The position numbers and the translations under genes were made by a program. A stretch of 64,000 bases of DNA from Paenibacillus sp. Soil750 (GTDB lineage Bacteria > Bacillota > Bacilli > Paenibacillales > NBRC-103111), in assembly GCF_001428045.1 (NCBI RefSeq), contig NZ_LMSD01000006.1, forward strand, positions 62,001-126,000, read 5' to 3'. Every line of letters starts with the position of its first letter. Position 1 is the stretch's first letter. Under the pieces are notes generated by a model that worked only from the letters and a program-made list of their open reading frames with translations, searched no databases and was not told the origin of the DNA. Positions 1-8,076 of this stretch are shown here, piece by piece.

Positions 1-479
1 GGGTTTTTGAGATGAGTTTGAGGGTGGCGTTTCTGGGTATGAATGAAATCTGGAAATTTAATGGCATCTCGAATGAAGAAGACAGGCGTGTTATTGCCCA
101 CCAAATCATAGTTTCCTTCTTCCGTATAAAACTTTACTGCAAAACCGCGCGGATCACGAACGGTGTCTGCAGATCCCAGTTCGCCTGCTACCGTGGAGAA
201 GCGTATAAATACGGGGGTACGTTTGCCAATCTCAGACAAAAAGCTAGCCTTTGTATAGGCGGAAATATCGTTGGTTACTTCAAAATATCCGTGTGCGCCA
301 GCACCTTTGGCATGAACAACACGTTCGGGAACGCGTTCCCGATTGAAATGAGCAAGCTTTTCCAGAAGGTGTACGTCTTGAATAAGGGTTGGACCGCTTG
401 AGCCGGCAGTCATGGAGTTCTGGTTATCTCCAACAGGAGCGCCCCAACTTGTAGTTAAATGGCCATTTTTGGTTTTCAT
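1..479 (-). CDS. katA: Catalase, N-terminal part (runs off the left edge)
   Basis: The first about 159 residues of a haem catalase, which converts hydrogen peroxide to water and oxygen in the cytoplasm. Reading the minus strand from the ATG at 479 gives the classic catalase start with SSGP followed by [16 protein letters not shown], where the catalytic His is residue 56. Then come GAHGYFEVT, a [14 protein letters not shown] stretch and VGNNTPVFF with the catalytic Asn. A GGAGG ribosome site lies at about 490-494 just upstream. The family is usually 480-560 residues, so about two thirds lies outside the window. It lies downstream of the MFS gene on the same strand and fits the oxidative-stress theme of the region. 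Identification is firm; which catalase paralogue it is cannot be said. Confidence 0.95.
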   Translation of the reverse strand, partial: MKTKNGHLTTSWGAPVGDNQNSMTAGSSGPTLIQDVHLLEKLAHFNRERVPERVVHAKGAGAHGYFEVTNDISAYTKASFLSEIGKRTPVFIRFSTVAGELGSADTVRDPRGFAVKFYTEEGNYDLVGNNTPVFFIRDAIKFPDFIHTQKRHPQTHLKN

Positions 480-544
480 GTACAACTAAACCTCCAAAGT
501 AATAATAAGTACAACGATCGCTATTGTGAACCGGTATTATCCGG

Positions 545-1771
545 CTAGTTCTTGTTGATTTCGATTTGGGATGATGATGAGTAACTGCGAGAAGGTTCTT
601 CTAAACGAGTGAAAAAGGGAACAATTATGCTCAAACATAATAATCCAGCTGATACTTCAAAAGAAAGCAAATGGCCTCCGTGATTTATTAGATATATCGA
701 GAGAATCGGTCCGAGCGTTGCACCTATGAACACCATAAACATGTGGAATGAAACTGCAATCGCCCGGATTTCCCCCGCAATTTGGCCAATTAAAGAGATT
801 AAAGAGGGAAGCGCCATAGCAATTCCCGTAATAAACACAACGCTCATCGTTACTAGAAAAATGAGATTAGCCCAAAGGCCCAACAATCCCAAGCCAATTG
901 CAGCCAAAACCAAACCACAACTTAAAACGGTTTTGACTCCAAATTTTGCGACCAATCTTCCGCAAAAAGGCGATACTATCATTCCGATTATACCTACCGC
1001 ACGGACCCATAGAATATCTTGATGGCTTAATCCGAAGAGCGGACTGGTTAAATAACTTCCAAGTGTTGTGAAAAAGCCGACAAGCGAAATAAAGAGCGTA
1101 ACTGAAATGATGTAGCAAAGAGGCAAACTTTTTTTCTTGAAAATATAGCCGATTCTTAAAAAGGCAGAAAAGAAGCTGCCATTCGGTTGCTGAGTTTTAT
1201 CGTTCGGAATAAAGGTAATCAAGATCGTAGATATAAAATAAACCACAAGAAGGATATAGAATGCATAAGACCAACTCATGTATAAAACAATATAGCTGCT
1301 ATATATTTGACCAACGATAGTTGCCATTAAAAAAGCCGTACTAATGAACCCAATAATGGTTACTCTTCTTTTAATCGGAAACATTTCCATTGCGTAGGCC
1401 AAAACAGACGGAGGGAACATGGACGCTGCCAAACCTTGTAAAGCTCGTAGGGCAACAAGCCAATAAAAACTGCTGACACTCCCGATTAGAGGAGTTATTA
1501 CGGTGAGTAATAGTAACCCTGCCAACATCATTTTTTTTCGCCCAAAGCGATCGGATAAAACGCCAAAGAACAACCCCCCAACTGCAAAAGCAAGCGAAAA
1601 TGCACTGCCAGCCCAAGCAGCTTGAGAAGACGACACCTTGAATACGTCTGCAAAAAGCGTGATTAATGGAATTGTTAAATACACGCAAGATACTACAACT
1701 AATGAACACCAGAAAAGTATACCGGTAATAAATGAGAAATTTGAAGATTTAAACAACGGTTTATTAACCAA
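545..1771 (-). CDS. MFS transporter, YnfM/arabinose-efflux type
   Basis: A 408-residue major facilitator with about 12 hydrophobic helices, a proton-driven exporter or importer of the inner membrane. The signature loop GVLSDRFGRKKMM (motif A between helices 2 and 3) is intact, and LRALQGLAASMFPPSVLAY resembles the drug:H+ antiporter helix-4/5 region. The start is TTG at 1771, not ATG, preceded by a strong AGGAGGAG site at about 1776-1783. It is followed 65 bases later by the catalase gene on the same strand. The substrate is not readable from sequence; a role in export of toxic small molecules is an inference from the stress-gene neighbourhood. Confidence 0.9.
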   Translation of the reverse strand: MVNKPLFKSSNFSFITGILFWCSLVVVSCVYLTIPLITLFADVFKVSSSQAAWAGSAFSLAFAVGGLFFGVLSDRFGRKKMMLAGLLLLTVITPLIGSVSSFYWLVALRALQGLAASMFPPSVLAYAMEMFPIKRRVTIIGFISTAFLMATIVGQIYSSYIVLYMSWSYAFYILLVVYFISTILITFIPNDKTQQPNGSFFSAFLRIGYIFKKKSLPLCYIISVTLFISLVGFFTTLGSYLTSPLFGLSHQDILWVRAVGIIGMIVSPFCGRLVAKFGVKTVLSCGLVLAAIGLGLLGLWANLIFLVTMSVVFITGIAMALPSLISLIGQIAGEIRAIAVSFHMFMVFIGATLGPILSIYLINHGGHLLSFEVSAGLLCLSIIVPFFTRLEEPSRSYSSSSQIEINKN

Positions 1772-1962
1772 AATAGCTCCTCCTTTTTTTAGATTTTTTC
1801 ATTGGATTATTTATGTTCTGCTAACCAAACGGACAGCAAGCAGACACCAAGAGCGTAGATATTGTGAAAAACATAATAAATGAATATTTTACCTTCACTA
1901 ATTATCACCCCCACCGTATTAATTACTTATCTGAGTATTACAGAGAAATATCATGCTTATGG

Positions 1963-2349
1963 TTAATTATGAATGTCCATTGCTTTTATGTTAGTAAAAA
2001 CATTGACAGCAAAAACAAAGATGCCGATTCCAGCTACGGATTCACCAAAGTGTTTTAGTGATGTAACCCAATTCGGAGCGTAGCCATGGGCCATTAAAGT
2101 GAGGGAAATAAGCATGACGGGCAGGCCGATGCCTTGCAACCAGAAGTGCCACTTCGCTAAAGGAGATCCTGCCGCTTTGGGAAAACGAAGATACGTAAAT
2201 CCGCAAAGAGCCAATGTTGCCCACCCAAAAAGATTTGTATGAGCGTGTACGCTTGTTAATGCAAAGTTAAGTGTTGTACCCATGTAAATACCGATGCAAA
2301 TACCAACCAAAATATAAACGACAGCCATTTTTAAAAAACGTACTCCCAT
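1963..2349 (-). CDS. Small haem-copper-oxidase-like membrane protein
   Basis: A 128-residue integral membrane protein with four hydrophobic segments (about residues 8-28, 36-55, 67-88, 103-123). The segment VHAHTNLFGWATLALCGF resembles the His-rich helix of cbb3/NorB-type oxidase subunit I, and such proteins are often annotated as cytochrome c oxidase subunit-like in Bacillales. It is far shorter than a real subunit I (over 450 residues), so it cannot be a full oxidase. The ATG at 2349 follows a GGGGGAAG site. It is divergent from the first dioxygenase operon and shares its 290-bp promoter region. Function unknown; haem binding through the His pair is only a possibility. Confidence 0.75.
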   Translation of the reverse strand: MGVRFLKMAVVYILVGICIGIYMGTTLNFALTSVHAHTNLFGWATLALCGFTYLRFPKAAGSPLAKWHFWLQGIGLPVMLISLTLMAHGYAPNWVTSLKHFGESVAGIGIFVFAVNVFTNIKAMDIHN

Positions 2350-2489
2350 AAAACTTCCCCCTTATTAATGTAATAAAGAACAATTCATCCGGCCGGGAAT
2401 TATCCTTAAACTTAAACTTCTTTTAATTGGAAGTTTATTCAGCTTTATCTTATAAGCCCTGATAGACAACTATCAATATGAATTTGACT

Positions 2490-2506
2490 ATATCTAGTAT
2501 AGATAT
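2490..2506. promoter_or_regulatory. Inverted repeat upstream of dioxygenase A
   Basis: ATATCTA-GTA-TAGATAT, a perfect 7-bp inverted repeat with a 3-base spacer, in the divergent region between the oxidase-like gene and dioxygenase A. A TTGACT hexamer lies immediately to its left (2484-2489). The second dioxygenase has a related palindrome at 14538-14556. The ATCT...AGAT arms recall the MhqR box of B. subtilis, but the spacing differs and no MarR-type gene is in the window. A regulator site is inferred. Confidence 0.5.
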
Positions 2507-2533
2507 TGCTTATATTAGCTTCGCCCTTGAAGA

Positions 2534-2550
2534 TATAGCTAATGACTATA
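2534..2550. promoter_or_regulatory. LysR-type candidate site upstream of dioxygenase A
   Basis: TATAG-N7-CTATA, which fits the T-N11-A pattern with dyad symmetry typical of LysR-type binding sites. It is identical at 14585-14601 in front of dioxygenase B. Two LysR genes lie close by, so one of them probably acts here. This is inference from motif shape and conservation. Confidence 0.5.
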
Positions 2551-2642
2551 CATGATATAGAAATAATGGAATTGTTCATGAATAATGATTTCAATATGAT
2601 AGGACATAAACAGGTAAAGATCATGCGAGGAGTGTTTGCAAA

Positions 2643-3590
2643 ATGGAAAGACATACAGATGGGATCCACCATATAACGGCTTTTGTAATGAATGCGCAAA
2701 AAAATGTGGATTTTTATGCAGGTGTACTAGGTCTAAGACTTGTAAAAAAAACAATCAACTTCGACGCCCCAGAAGTTTACCATTTATATTTCGGTAATGA
2801 AGCAGGCAATCCAGGCACCATAATTACATTCTTTCCCTATGAAGGTCGTAAAGGGCGTATTGGTGGAGGGCAGGTCGGTATAACTACATATGTCGTTCCT
2901 TTAGGTGCACTCGATTTTTGGAAAGAGCGCCTAATAAGCTTTCATGTTTCTTATTCTTTAAAGACGAGGTTTGGTGAGAATTACTTAACATTTTCAGATC
3001 CGGATGGCTTACAGCTAGAGATTGTGGAGCGCGAGGAAGGGGATTTGAGTCATTGGTCGTTCGGTGGTGTTTCAATAGATAAAGCTATCAAAGGTTTTGG
3101 CGGCGCTGTCCTTTATAGTACCGTTCCTGAAAAAACGATGAATGTACTAGAGCAGGTCTTAGGTCTTCAAAAGGTGGAACAAGAAGAAGACTTTATTCGC
3201 TATAAATCAAAGGGAAGTATCGGTAATGTTATTGACGTAAACATTGCGGCAATGGGGTGGGGCATAAGTGGAGCCGGTACGGTTCATCACATTGCATGGC
3301 GCGCAAAGGACAATGAAGATCACGCTTCATGGAGAACTCATGTTGAGCAACATGGTCTTCATCCTACACCTATTATCGACCGGCAATATTTCAATGCGAT
3401 TTACTTTCGTGAAAAAGGCGGTATACTGTTTGAAATTGCCACGGACCCACCTGGCTTTGCAGTTGATGAGCAGCCAGATGTATTAGGTGAAAAACTGATG
3501 CTGCCAGAATGGTTCGAAAGCAATCGTGCTGAAATTGAAAAGAACTTGCCTCCTATTCAAGTGCGTGAATTGGAGTCGTTCAAGCCATGA
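2643..3590 (+). CDS. mhqO-like: Ring-cleaving dioxygenase, VOC family, MhqO/MhqA-like (copy A)
   Basis: A 315-residue protein made of two vicinal-oxygen-chelate (glyoxalase-like) halves, the length and layout of the Bacillus MhqA/MhqE/MhqO proteins. Those open hydroquinone- or catechol-type rings with a metal ion and protect against quinones. Candidate metal ligands are a His in GIHHITAF near the N-terminus, a His in GTVHHIAW at about 217, and the Glu in GGILFEIATDPPG. The start ATG at 2643 follows GCGAGGAG at the usual distance. The stop overlaps the next gene's start (ATGA), so translation is probably coupled. A second copy lies at 14692. The real substrate is unknown. Confidence 0.92.
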   Translation: MERHTDGIHHITAFVMNAQKNVDFYAGVLGLRLVKKTINFDAPEVYHLYFGNEAGNPGTIITFFPYEGRKGRIGGGQVGITTYVVPLGALDFWKERLISFHVSYSLKTRFGENYLTFSDPDGLQLEIVEREEGDLSHWSFGGVSIDKAIKGFGGAVLYSTVPEKTMNVLEQVLGLQKVEQEEDFIRYKSKGSIGNVIDVNIAAMGWGISGAGTVHHIAWRAKDNEDHASWRTHVEQHGLHPTPIIDRQYFNAIYFREKGGILFEIATDPPGFAVDEQPDVLGEKLMLPEWFESNRAEIEKNLPPIQVRELESFKP

Positions 3591-4198
3591 AATATATTTT
3601 TCGAAAAGGCTCAAGTCCGAAGCTGCCAACGCTTCTTTTATTACATGGCACGGGCGGTACGGAATACGATTTATTACCGATTGCTCAAATGATCGCCCCG
3701 GACTCCAATGTTATAAGTATTCAAGGCGAGGTTCAGGAGAATGGAATGGCACGATTTTTCAAGAGATTGGCTGAGGGTGTGTTTGACGAGGAGGACCTTT
3801 TGTTTCGAACGGAAGAGTTGAACGAATTTATTGATCAAGCAGCGAACCAAAATGAATTCGACCGTCAGAATGTCGTGGCCGTCGGGTATTCTAACGGTGC
3901 CAACATTGCAGGCAGCCTCTTGTTTCATTGTAAGAATTCATTAAAAGGTGCGATTCTATTCCATCCTATGGTTCCTCGTCGGGGTATAATACTTCCCGAA
4001 TTAGCTCAAATCCCTATATTTATTGGTGCCGGAACGAATGATCCAATCTCTTCTCAAGAAGAAACCAGAGAACTGCAGTTGCTATTGGAAGGTGCAGGCT
4101 CTTCCGTTGAAATACACTGGGAGCATGCGGGTCATCAGGTAACGCACCAAGAAATCAATGCGGCAGCTCAATGGTTCAAAAAGCATTTCTATTCCTAA
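3587..4198 (+). CDS. mhqD-like: Alpha/beta hydrolase (carboxylesterase), MhqD-like
   Basis: A 203-residue cytoplasmic hydrolase of the phospholipase/carboxylesterase family. LLLHGTGGTEYDL forms the oxyanion-hole region, GYSNGA carries the nucleophile Ser102, GAGTNDPI carries Asp152 and AGHQ carries His183, so the triad is complete. In B. subtilis the homologue MhqD is encoded next to the dioxygenase MhqE under MhqR and is induced by quinones. The same pairing is seen here, with a 4-base overlap with the dioxygenase gene. It may hydrolyse a ring-cleavage product, but the reaction is not established. Confidence 0.9.
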   Translation: MKYIFRKGSSPKLPTLLLLHGTGGTEYDLLPIAQMIAPDSNVISIQGEVQENGMARFFKRLAEGVFDEEDLLFRTEELNEFIDQAANQNEFDRQNVVAVGYSNGANIAGSLLFHCKNSLKGAILFHPMVPRRGIILPELAQIPIFIGAGTNDPISSQEETRELQLLLEGAGSSVEIHWEHAGHQVTHQEINAAAQWFKKHFYS

Positions 4199-4235
4199 CC
4201 TGTTCGCATACTTTATATGTGGAAGAAGGGTAACT

Positions 4236-4847
4236 ATGATATCGATTAATTCTAACAATCAAACGGAACGGGACAATTATAAGCTGCTAATCGGAAGTAT
4301 TGTTCCTCGGCCGATTGCGTTTGTGACGACTCTATCGACAGACGGCATACTGAATGCTGCTCCTTTCAGCTATTTTAATATTGTTACTTCGAATCCGCCC
4401 ATGCTGTCAATCTCCGTACAACGGCAACAGGGCAAACAGAAAGACACCTCAAGAAATGCGATAGAAAAGGGAGCGTTTGTCGTTCACATCTCGGATGAGT
4501 CGAATATTGAGGCGGTCAATCAAACGGCGGTCAATTTGCCATCCCACGAAAGTGAAGTCGAATGGGCCCGCTTAACTCCTGTTCCTAGTACGGCAATTGA
4601 TGTTCCAGGTGTAGCTGAAGCTAAGATTAGAATGGAGTGTGTCCTCGAGCAGGCGATACCCCTTGGAGGGAATACAGCAATGCCAGGTTGCGATCTATTG
4701 ATTGGGCGCATCGTTCATTTCCATATTCATGAATCTTTATACCGGGAAGGCCGGATTGATCCAAATAAACTTCAGCCGGTAAGTCGGCTCGCAGGAGATT
4801 TCTATTCGAAGCTCGGAGAACGATTTTCAATAAAGCGGCCCCAGTAG
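4236..4847 (+). CDS. Flavin reductase-like (FMN-binding) family protein
   Basis: A 203-residue FMN-binding split-barrel protein. GSIVPRPIAFVTTLSTDG followed by NAAPFSYFNIVTSNPPMLSIS is the characteristic flavin-binding segment of the DIM6/NTAB flavin reductase family. The start is set at the ATG at 4236 because a GAAGAAGGG site lies 5 bases before it; a longer in-frame opening from 4158 would overlap the hydrolase. It is the last gene of operon A before a strong terminator. It may supply reduced flavin or act on an aromatic product; the partner is not identifiable. Confidence 0.88.
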   Translation: MISINSNNQTERDNYKLLIGSIVPRPIAFVTTLSTDGILNAAPFSYFNIVTSNPPMLSISVQRQQGKQKDTSRNAIEKGAFVVHISDESNIEAVNQTAVNLPSHESEVEWARLTPVPSTAIDVPGVAEAKIRMECVLEQAIPLGGNTAMPGCDLLIGRIVHFHIHESLYREGRIDPNKLQPVSRLAGDFYSKLGERFSIKRPQ

Positions 4848-4918
4848 GCCCAATAAGATGTCCAAGCAAAAACGCAGGGTTATGAAAGCAGTTAGATTAT
4901 ATAAAAACCTAGTAAAAG

Positions 4919-4960
4919 AAGAGCCTGCTTCCTATCGAGAAGCGGGCTCTTCATATTTTT
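4919..4960 (+). terminator. Rho-independent terminator of operon A
   Basis: Stem AAGAGCCtGCTTC paired with GAAGCgGGCTCTT around a short loop, then CATATTTTT. It ends the dioxygenase-hydrolase-flavin reductase transcript. Confidence 0.85.
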
Positions 4961-4982
4961 AGACTACACACGTAGTGTTTCC

Positions 4983-5070
4983 AACGCACCACCCCTAAAA
5001 TCTAGTAACCTTAACCTGAAATCTAGCGGATATATTACATGACAGGTTCCTTGATATAATGTTTACAAAG
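4983..5070 (+). repeat. Duplicated promoter segment, copy 1 (LysR gene 1)
   Basis: About 88 bases from AACGCACCA to GTTTACAAAG recur at 11821-11908 upstream of the second LysR gene, with about six mismatches by eye. The unit contains a TATAAT hexamer at 5055-5060 (candidate -10) and two AATCTAG-type direct repeats about 20 bases apart. The repeat stops before either coding region. Confidence 0.85.
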
Positions 5071-5199
5071 GTTCAACAATCACCAAGATACGGGAATTTT
5101 TGACACAAAATACGCTAGTGTACCTTGAGTACAGGGAGGTGTTCGCCTAGAATGGGCACCTGGAGGCAACTTTATACATCAGTACTTTTCTATTCTGGG

Positions 5200-6096
5200 A
5201 TGATCGGGGGGATCTATATAGAGCTTCGCCAGCTTGAGTATTTTATTCAAATATGCAAATCAGGAAGTTTCACCAAAGCTAAAGAAGAACTAGGTGTGAC
5301 TCAGCCTACACTAAGTCAGCAAATGCGGGTATTAGAAGATGAGTATAATATTCCATTGTTCGATCGGGTAAGTAGGGGAGTTGAAGTAACGGAAGCGGGG
5401 AAAATTCTCTTGAATAAGGGTAGCGCTATTATGAATCTTCTTGAAGAGGCGCGAAATGAAATATTTGGCCAAAACAATATATCTAGAGAAACAATTTCTA
5501 TTGGATGTTGTCCTGCTGAGCTTGGATATCTAGCTCCTTATTTCATGAGATTTCGCGAAAAGTACCCGAATATTTTATTGGAGATTATCGCTGCAGAGGA
5601 TGCCGAGAAAAAAGTTTTGGAACAAAGGGTAGACATTGGAATTACTGCAAATCCGATTTCAGATGCTTCGGTCATTTCGACTTATTTGTATAGACAAGAA
5701 ATGGCGCTATTGATTCACTCAGAACATCCTTTGGCCGATAAATCTTCGATTCCTTTTCGCTCCTTGATGCAAATGAATTCGATTATGTTTCGAGAACAAA
5801 ATAAATCATTAATTGAAATGTATTGTTTCTCTTATGGGTTTACCTTGAAGTCTATAATAGAAACGTCCTCCATTGCAGTATTGATTCATGGGGTTCGATC
5901 TGGACTTGGAGTAGCTCTTATACCAACATCTTTGCTTGAAAGTCTAAAGGACGATTCTTTGCGTATTGTAAAATTAGAAGGCAATGTTCCATGTTGGGAT
6001 ATCTCTCTTGTATATTTTAATTCCGTTACTATGAGGTCTACTGTACGGAAATTTATTCAAGAGATGAATCCATATGTCCAAACGGTGCTGCAATAA
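5200..6096 (+). CDS. LysR-family transcriptional regulator 1
   Basis: A LysR-type regulator: N-terminal winged helix (LRQLEYFIQICKSGSFTKA, then GVTQPTLSQQMRVLE) and a C-terminal effector-binding fold (IGCCPAELGYLAPYF ... VDIGITANP ... SGLGVALIPTSLL). The start is uncertain. Family members begin at the ELRQLEYF position, which here is an ATA codon (5218) with GGGGGG six bases before it. The nearest standard start is the ATG at 5200, giving 298 residues. An ATG at 5152 (behind GGGAGG) and a TTG at 5125 are also in frame. It lies between the two dioxygenase operons and probably controls one or both. It shares its promoter segment with LysR gene 2. Confidence 0.9.
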   Translation: MIGGIYIELRQLEYFIQICKSGSFTKAKEELGVTQPTLSQQMRVLEDEYNIPLFDRVSRGVEVTEAGKILLNKGSAIMNLLEEARNEIFGQNNISRETISIGCCPAELGYLAPYFMRFREKYPNILLEIIAAEDAEKKVLEQRVDIGITANPISDASVISTYLYRQEMALLIHSEHPLADKSSIPFRSLMQMNSIMFREQNKSLIEMYCFSYGFTLKSIIETSSIAVLIHGVRSGLGVALIPTSLLESLKDDSLRIVKLEGNVPCWDISLVYFNSVTMRSTVRKFIQEMNPYVQTVLQ

Positions 6097-6130
6097 TGAA
6101 GAATTAGTTACAACATCATAGCTAACGAAC

Positions 6131-6168
6131 GCGAGCAAGACGAAGGAATATTTCCTTGTCGTGCTCGC
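6131..6168 (+). terminator. Hairpin after LysR gene 1
   Basis: GCGAGCAaGAC and AAGGAA pair with TTTCCTT, GTCgTGCTCGC in a long stem with a small bulge. Only a short T stretch follows, so termination is likely but not certain. Confidence 0.55.
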
Positions 6169-6346
6169 TTATTACGTTGGCTGCTTAGAAAACCTGAGTA
6201 ACACTACCTAAAATGTAAGCTTTCTTTATTTTTCTTGCAGTAACCCTTATACTAGCTGAAGAGTTCTGCGCAGCAGTAAGCTTGTTTGCGTATGACAAGA
6301 TCACCACTTTCTCTTATACATCTGCACAGACGAAGGAGAATTATGA

Positions 6347-8041
6347 ATGAAAATAATGCGTAAAAATGCAGTGCTTTTACTAACTCTGATGATGTGTTTG
6401 ACGTTAGCAGCTTGTTTTGGGAACACTGGTACTCCGAGTAATGGCACTGCTGAGGGTCATACAAACCCGAATGCTATGCAGGCAGAGGCTTCTCGAACGA
6501 AGCCTTCTCCGGATGTGCCTGCCTGGAAACTGGACACGACACCGATTACGTTTGACTGGTATATTAATTTCGATTGGTTTACCAGCAAGTGGGGAGGGAA
6601 CGTCGTTTCCGATTATATTACGAAGAAGACGGGCGTCAGCTTGAACTTTATAACGCCTGCTGGCGACGCCAGCGAGAAGCTCAACACGATGATGGCATCA
6701 AGGACGCTCCCTGACTTCATCACGCTAGGCTGGTATGAGGATGCCGTGTTGAAGATGATTAAGGGAGATATGGTGCTTCCATTAAATGAGCTAGCGAATC
6801 AGTATGATCCTTATTTCATTAAGGTTGCAGACCCCGCAAAGCTTAGTTGGTATACACAGGCCGACGGAAATGTGTATGGCTATCCGAATGCATCTTCATC
6901 ACCTGCGGATTACCAAAAATATGGTCAGCTTATTACGTCTAATCAGACCTTTGTTGTTCGGAAAGACATGTATGAAGCACTTGGAAAGCCGGATATGAGT
7001 ACGCCGGAAGGGTTTCTAGGAGCGCTAAAGGCCGCGAAGGAGAAATTTCCGGAAGTGGACGGCAAGCCACTTATTCCGATCGGCCTGCATGAATTTACGG
7101 AAACTGGCAACTTTTCGCTAGATACGTATCTTCAGAACTTTCTAGCCATTCCGCAGCAGAAAAACGGCAAACTGTACGACCGCCGAAGCGATCCAACATA
7201 TCTAAAATGGCTGAAGGTGTTCCGCCAAGCGCATGAGGTCGGACTGATGCCGACAGATGTCTATATTGATGAAAAACGACTGGAAAAGGATGAGAAAATA
7301 TCGCAAGGGCGATATTTTGCCATGTTGTATCAGTGGTCTGATTTTACTGAGATTAATCAAGCGTTGTATCAGAAGGACCCGAATAAGGTGTATATCGCGA
7401 TTGATGGTCCGGCAAATGATGCGAATGATGCGCCAACACTTGCAGGAAATGGCGTGTCCGGTTGGACGGTAACGCTCATCTCAAAGAATGTCAAAGATAA
7501 GAAGCGGGCAATTGCCTTCCTTAGCTATTTGCTCAGCGAAGAGGGAAACAAGGATCTATACTTAGGAGAGAAGGGTATTACCTACGATACGATAAACGGC
7601 AAAGATCAGTTCCTGCCAGAAGTCATGCATCTGCTTAATACCGACCGCAAAGCGTTCGATAGCAAATATGGCGGTTCTTATATGTACTGGATGTTAATGG
7701 ATACAAACATGAATTTAGCATGGATGACGGGAATGGATGCTGAGCCTGCCAAACAAATTGCCGATTGGACTAGGGGCAAGACAATTGGCATGACCGAGTT
7801 TGATAATCTGGATCCAGACCCGACGACGAAGGAAGGTATTGCGGAAGACCAAAACGTGCGGCTATGGGCCGAGACGCTACCTAAACTGCTGATGTCCAAG
7901 TCGGATGCTGAATTCGATCAACTGTTCACTGCATTTATGAAAAGCATTACCGAGGATCCAGAGTATGAAGCTCTCGTAGCTAGCCGCCAAGCAGCCTATG
8001 AACGAAATGTACAGAAGCTGAAGACGTCGCTTAATAAATAG
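6347..8041 (+). CDS. Extracellular solute-binding lipoprotein (YtcQ/LplA-type)
   Basis: A 564-residue family-1 extracellular binding protein. The N-terminus is a lipoprotein signal with lipobox LAAC, so the mature protein starts at about Cys23 and is anchored to the outer face of the membrane. The body has the W, Y and D-rich layout of Paenibacillus oligosaccharide-binding proteins (GNVYGYPNASS, YLLSEEGNKDLYLGEKGITYD). GGAG lies at 6335-6338. An ATG at 6343 in another frame opens only a 6-codon reading frame. YesM and YesN genes follow directly, but no permease genes do, unlike the complete set at 52-60 kb. It may deliver ligand to a remote transporter or act as the sensor's co-receptor. Confidence 0.9.
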   Translation: MKIMRKNAVLLLTLMMCLTLAACFGNTGTPSNGTAEGHTNPNAMQAEASRTKPSPDVPAWKLDTTPITFDWYINFDWFTSKWGGNVVSDYITKKTGVSLNFITPAGDASEKLNTMMASRTLPDFITLGWYEDAVLKMIKGDMVLPLNELANQYDPYFIKVADPAKLSWYTQADGNVYGYPNASSSPADYQKYGQLITSNQTFVVRKDMYEALGKPDMSTPEGFLGALKAAKEKFPEVDGKPLIPIGLHEFTETGNFSLDTYLQNFLAIPQQKNGKLYDRRSDPTYLKWLKVFRQAHEVGLMPTDVYIDEKRLEKDEKISQGRYFAMLYQWSDFTEINQALYQKDPNKVYIAIDGPANDANDAPTLAGNGVSGWTVTLISKNVKDKKRAIAFLSYLLSEEGNKDLYLGEKGITYDTINGKDQFLPEVMHLLNTDRKAFDSKYGGSYMYWMLMDTNMNLAWMTGMDAEPAKQIADWTRGKTIGMTEFDNLDPDPTTKEGIAEDQNVRLWAETLPKLLMSKSDAEFDQLFTAFMKSITEDPEYEALVASRQAAYERNVQKLKTSLNK

Positions 8042-8076
8042 TTCGATAGAGGGAGCAGCAGGATGTGAAATAGAAG

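Larger units (their letters stand above)
2459..3575 (+). repeat. Duplicated segment, copy A (promoter plus dioxygenase)
   Basis: This stretch is repeated at about 14516-15627. The similarity starts about 180 bases before the start codon, so promoter and operators are included, and covers nearly the whole dioxygenase gene. A 37-base block directly upstream of both genes, from GATATAGC to AATAATG, is identical. Identity is highest in the middle of the gene and lower at both ends. Boundaries were judged by eye. Confidence 0.85.

Noticed and set aside
12-401. 129-codon plus-strand frame at the left edge
   Set aside because: Antisense to the catalase gene, whose minus-strand protein is unmistakable.
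480-544. PerR box upstream of the catalase gene
   Set aside because: A TTATTATTA stretch is present but does not match the PerR consensus palindrome well enough to report.
2445-2754. Minus-strand frames across the start of dioxygenase A (and the like at 14590-14832)
   Set aside because: They look conserved only because the underlying DNA is duplicated; the dioxygenase frame accounts for the conservation.
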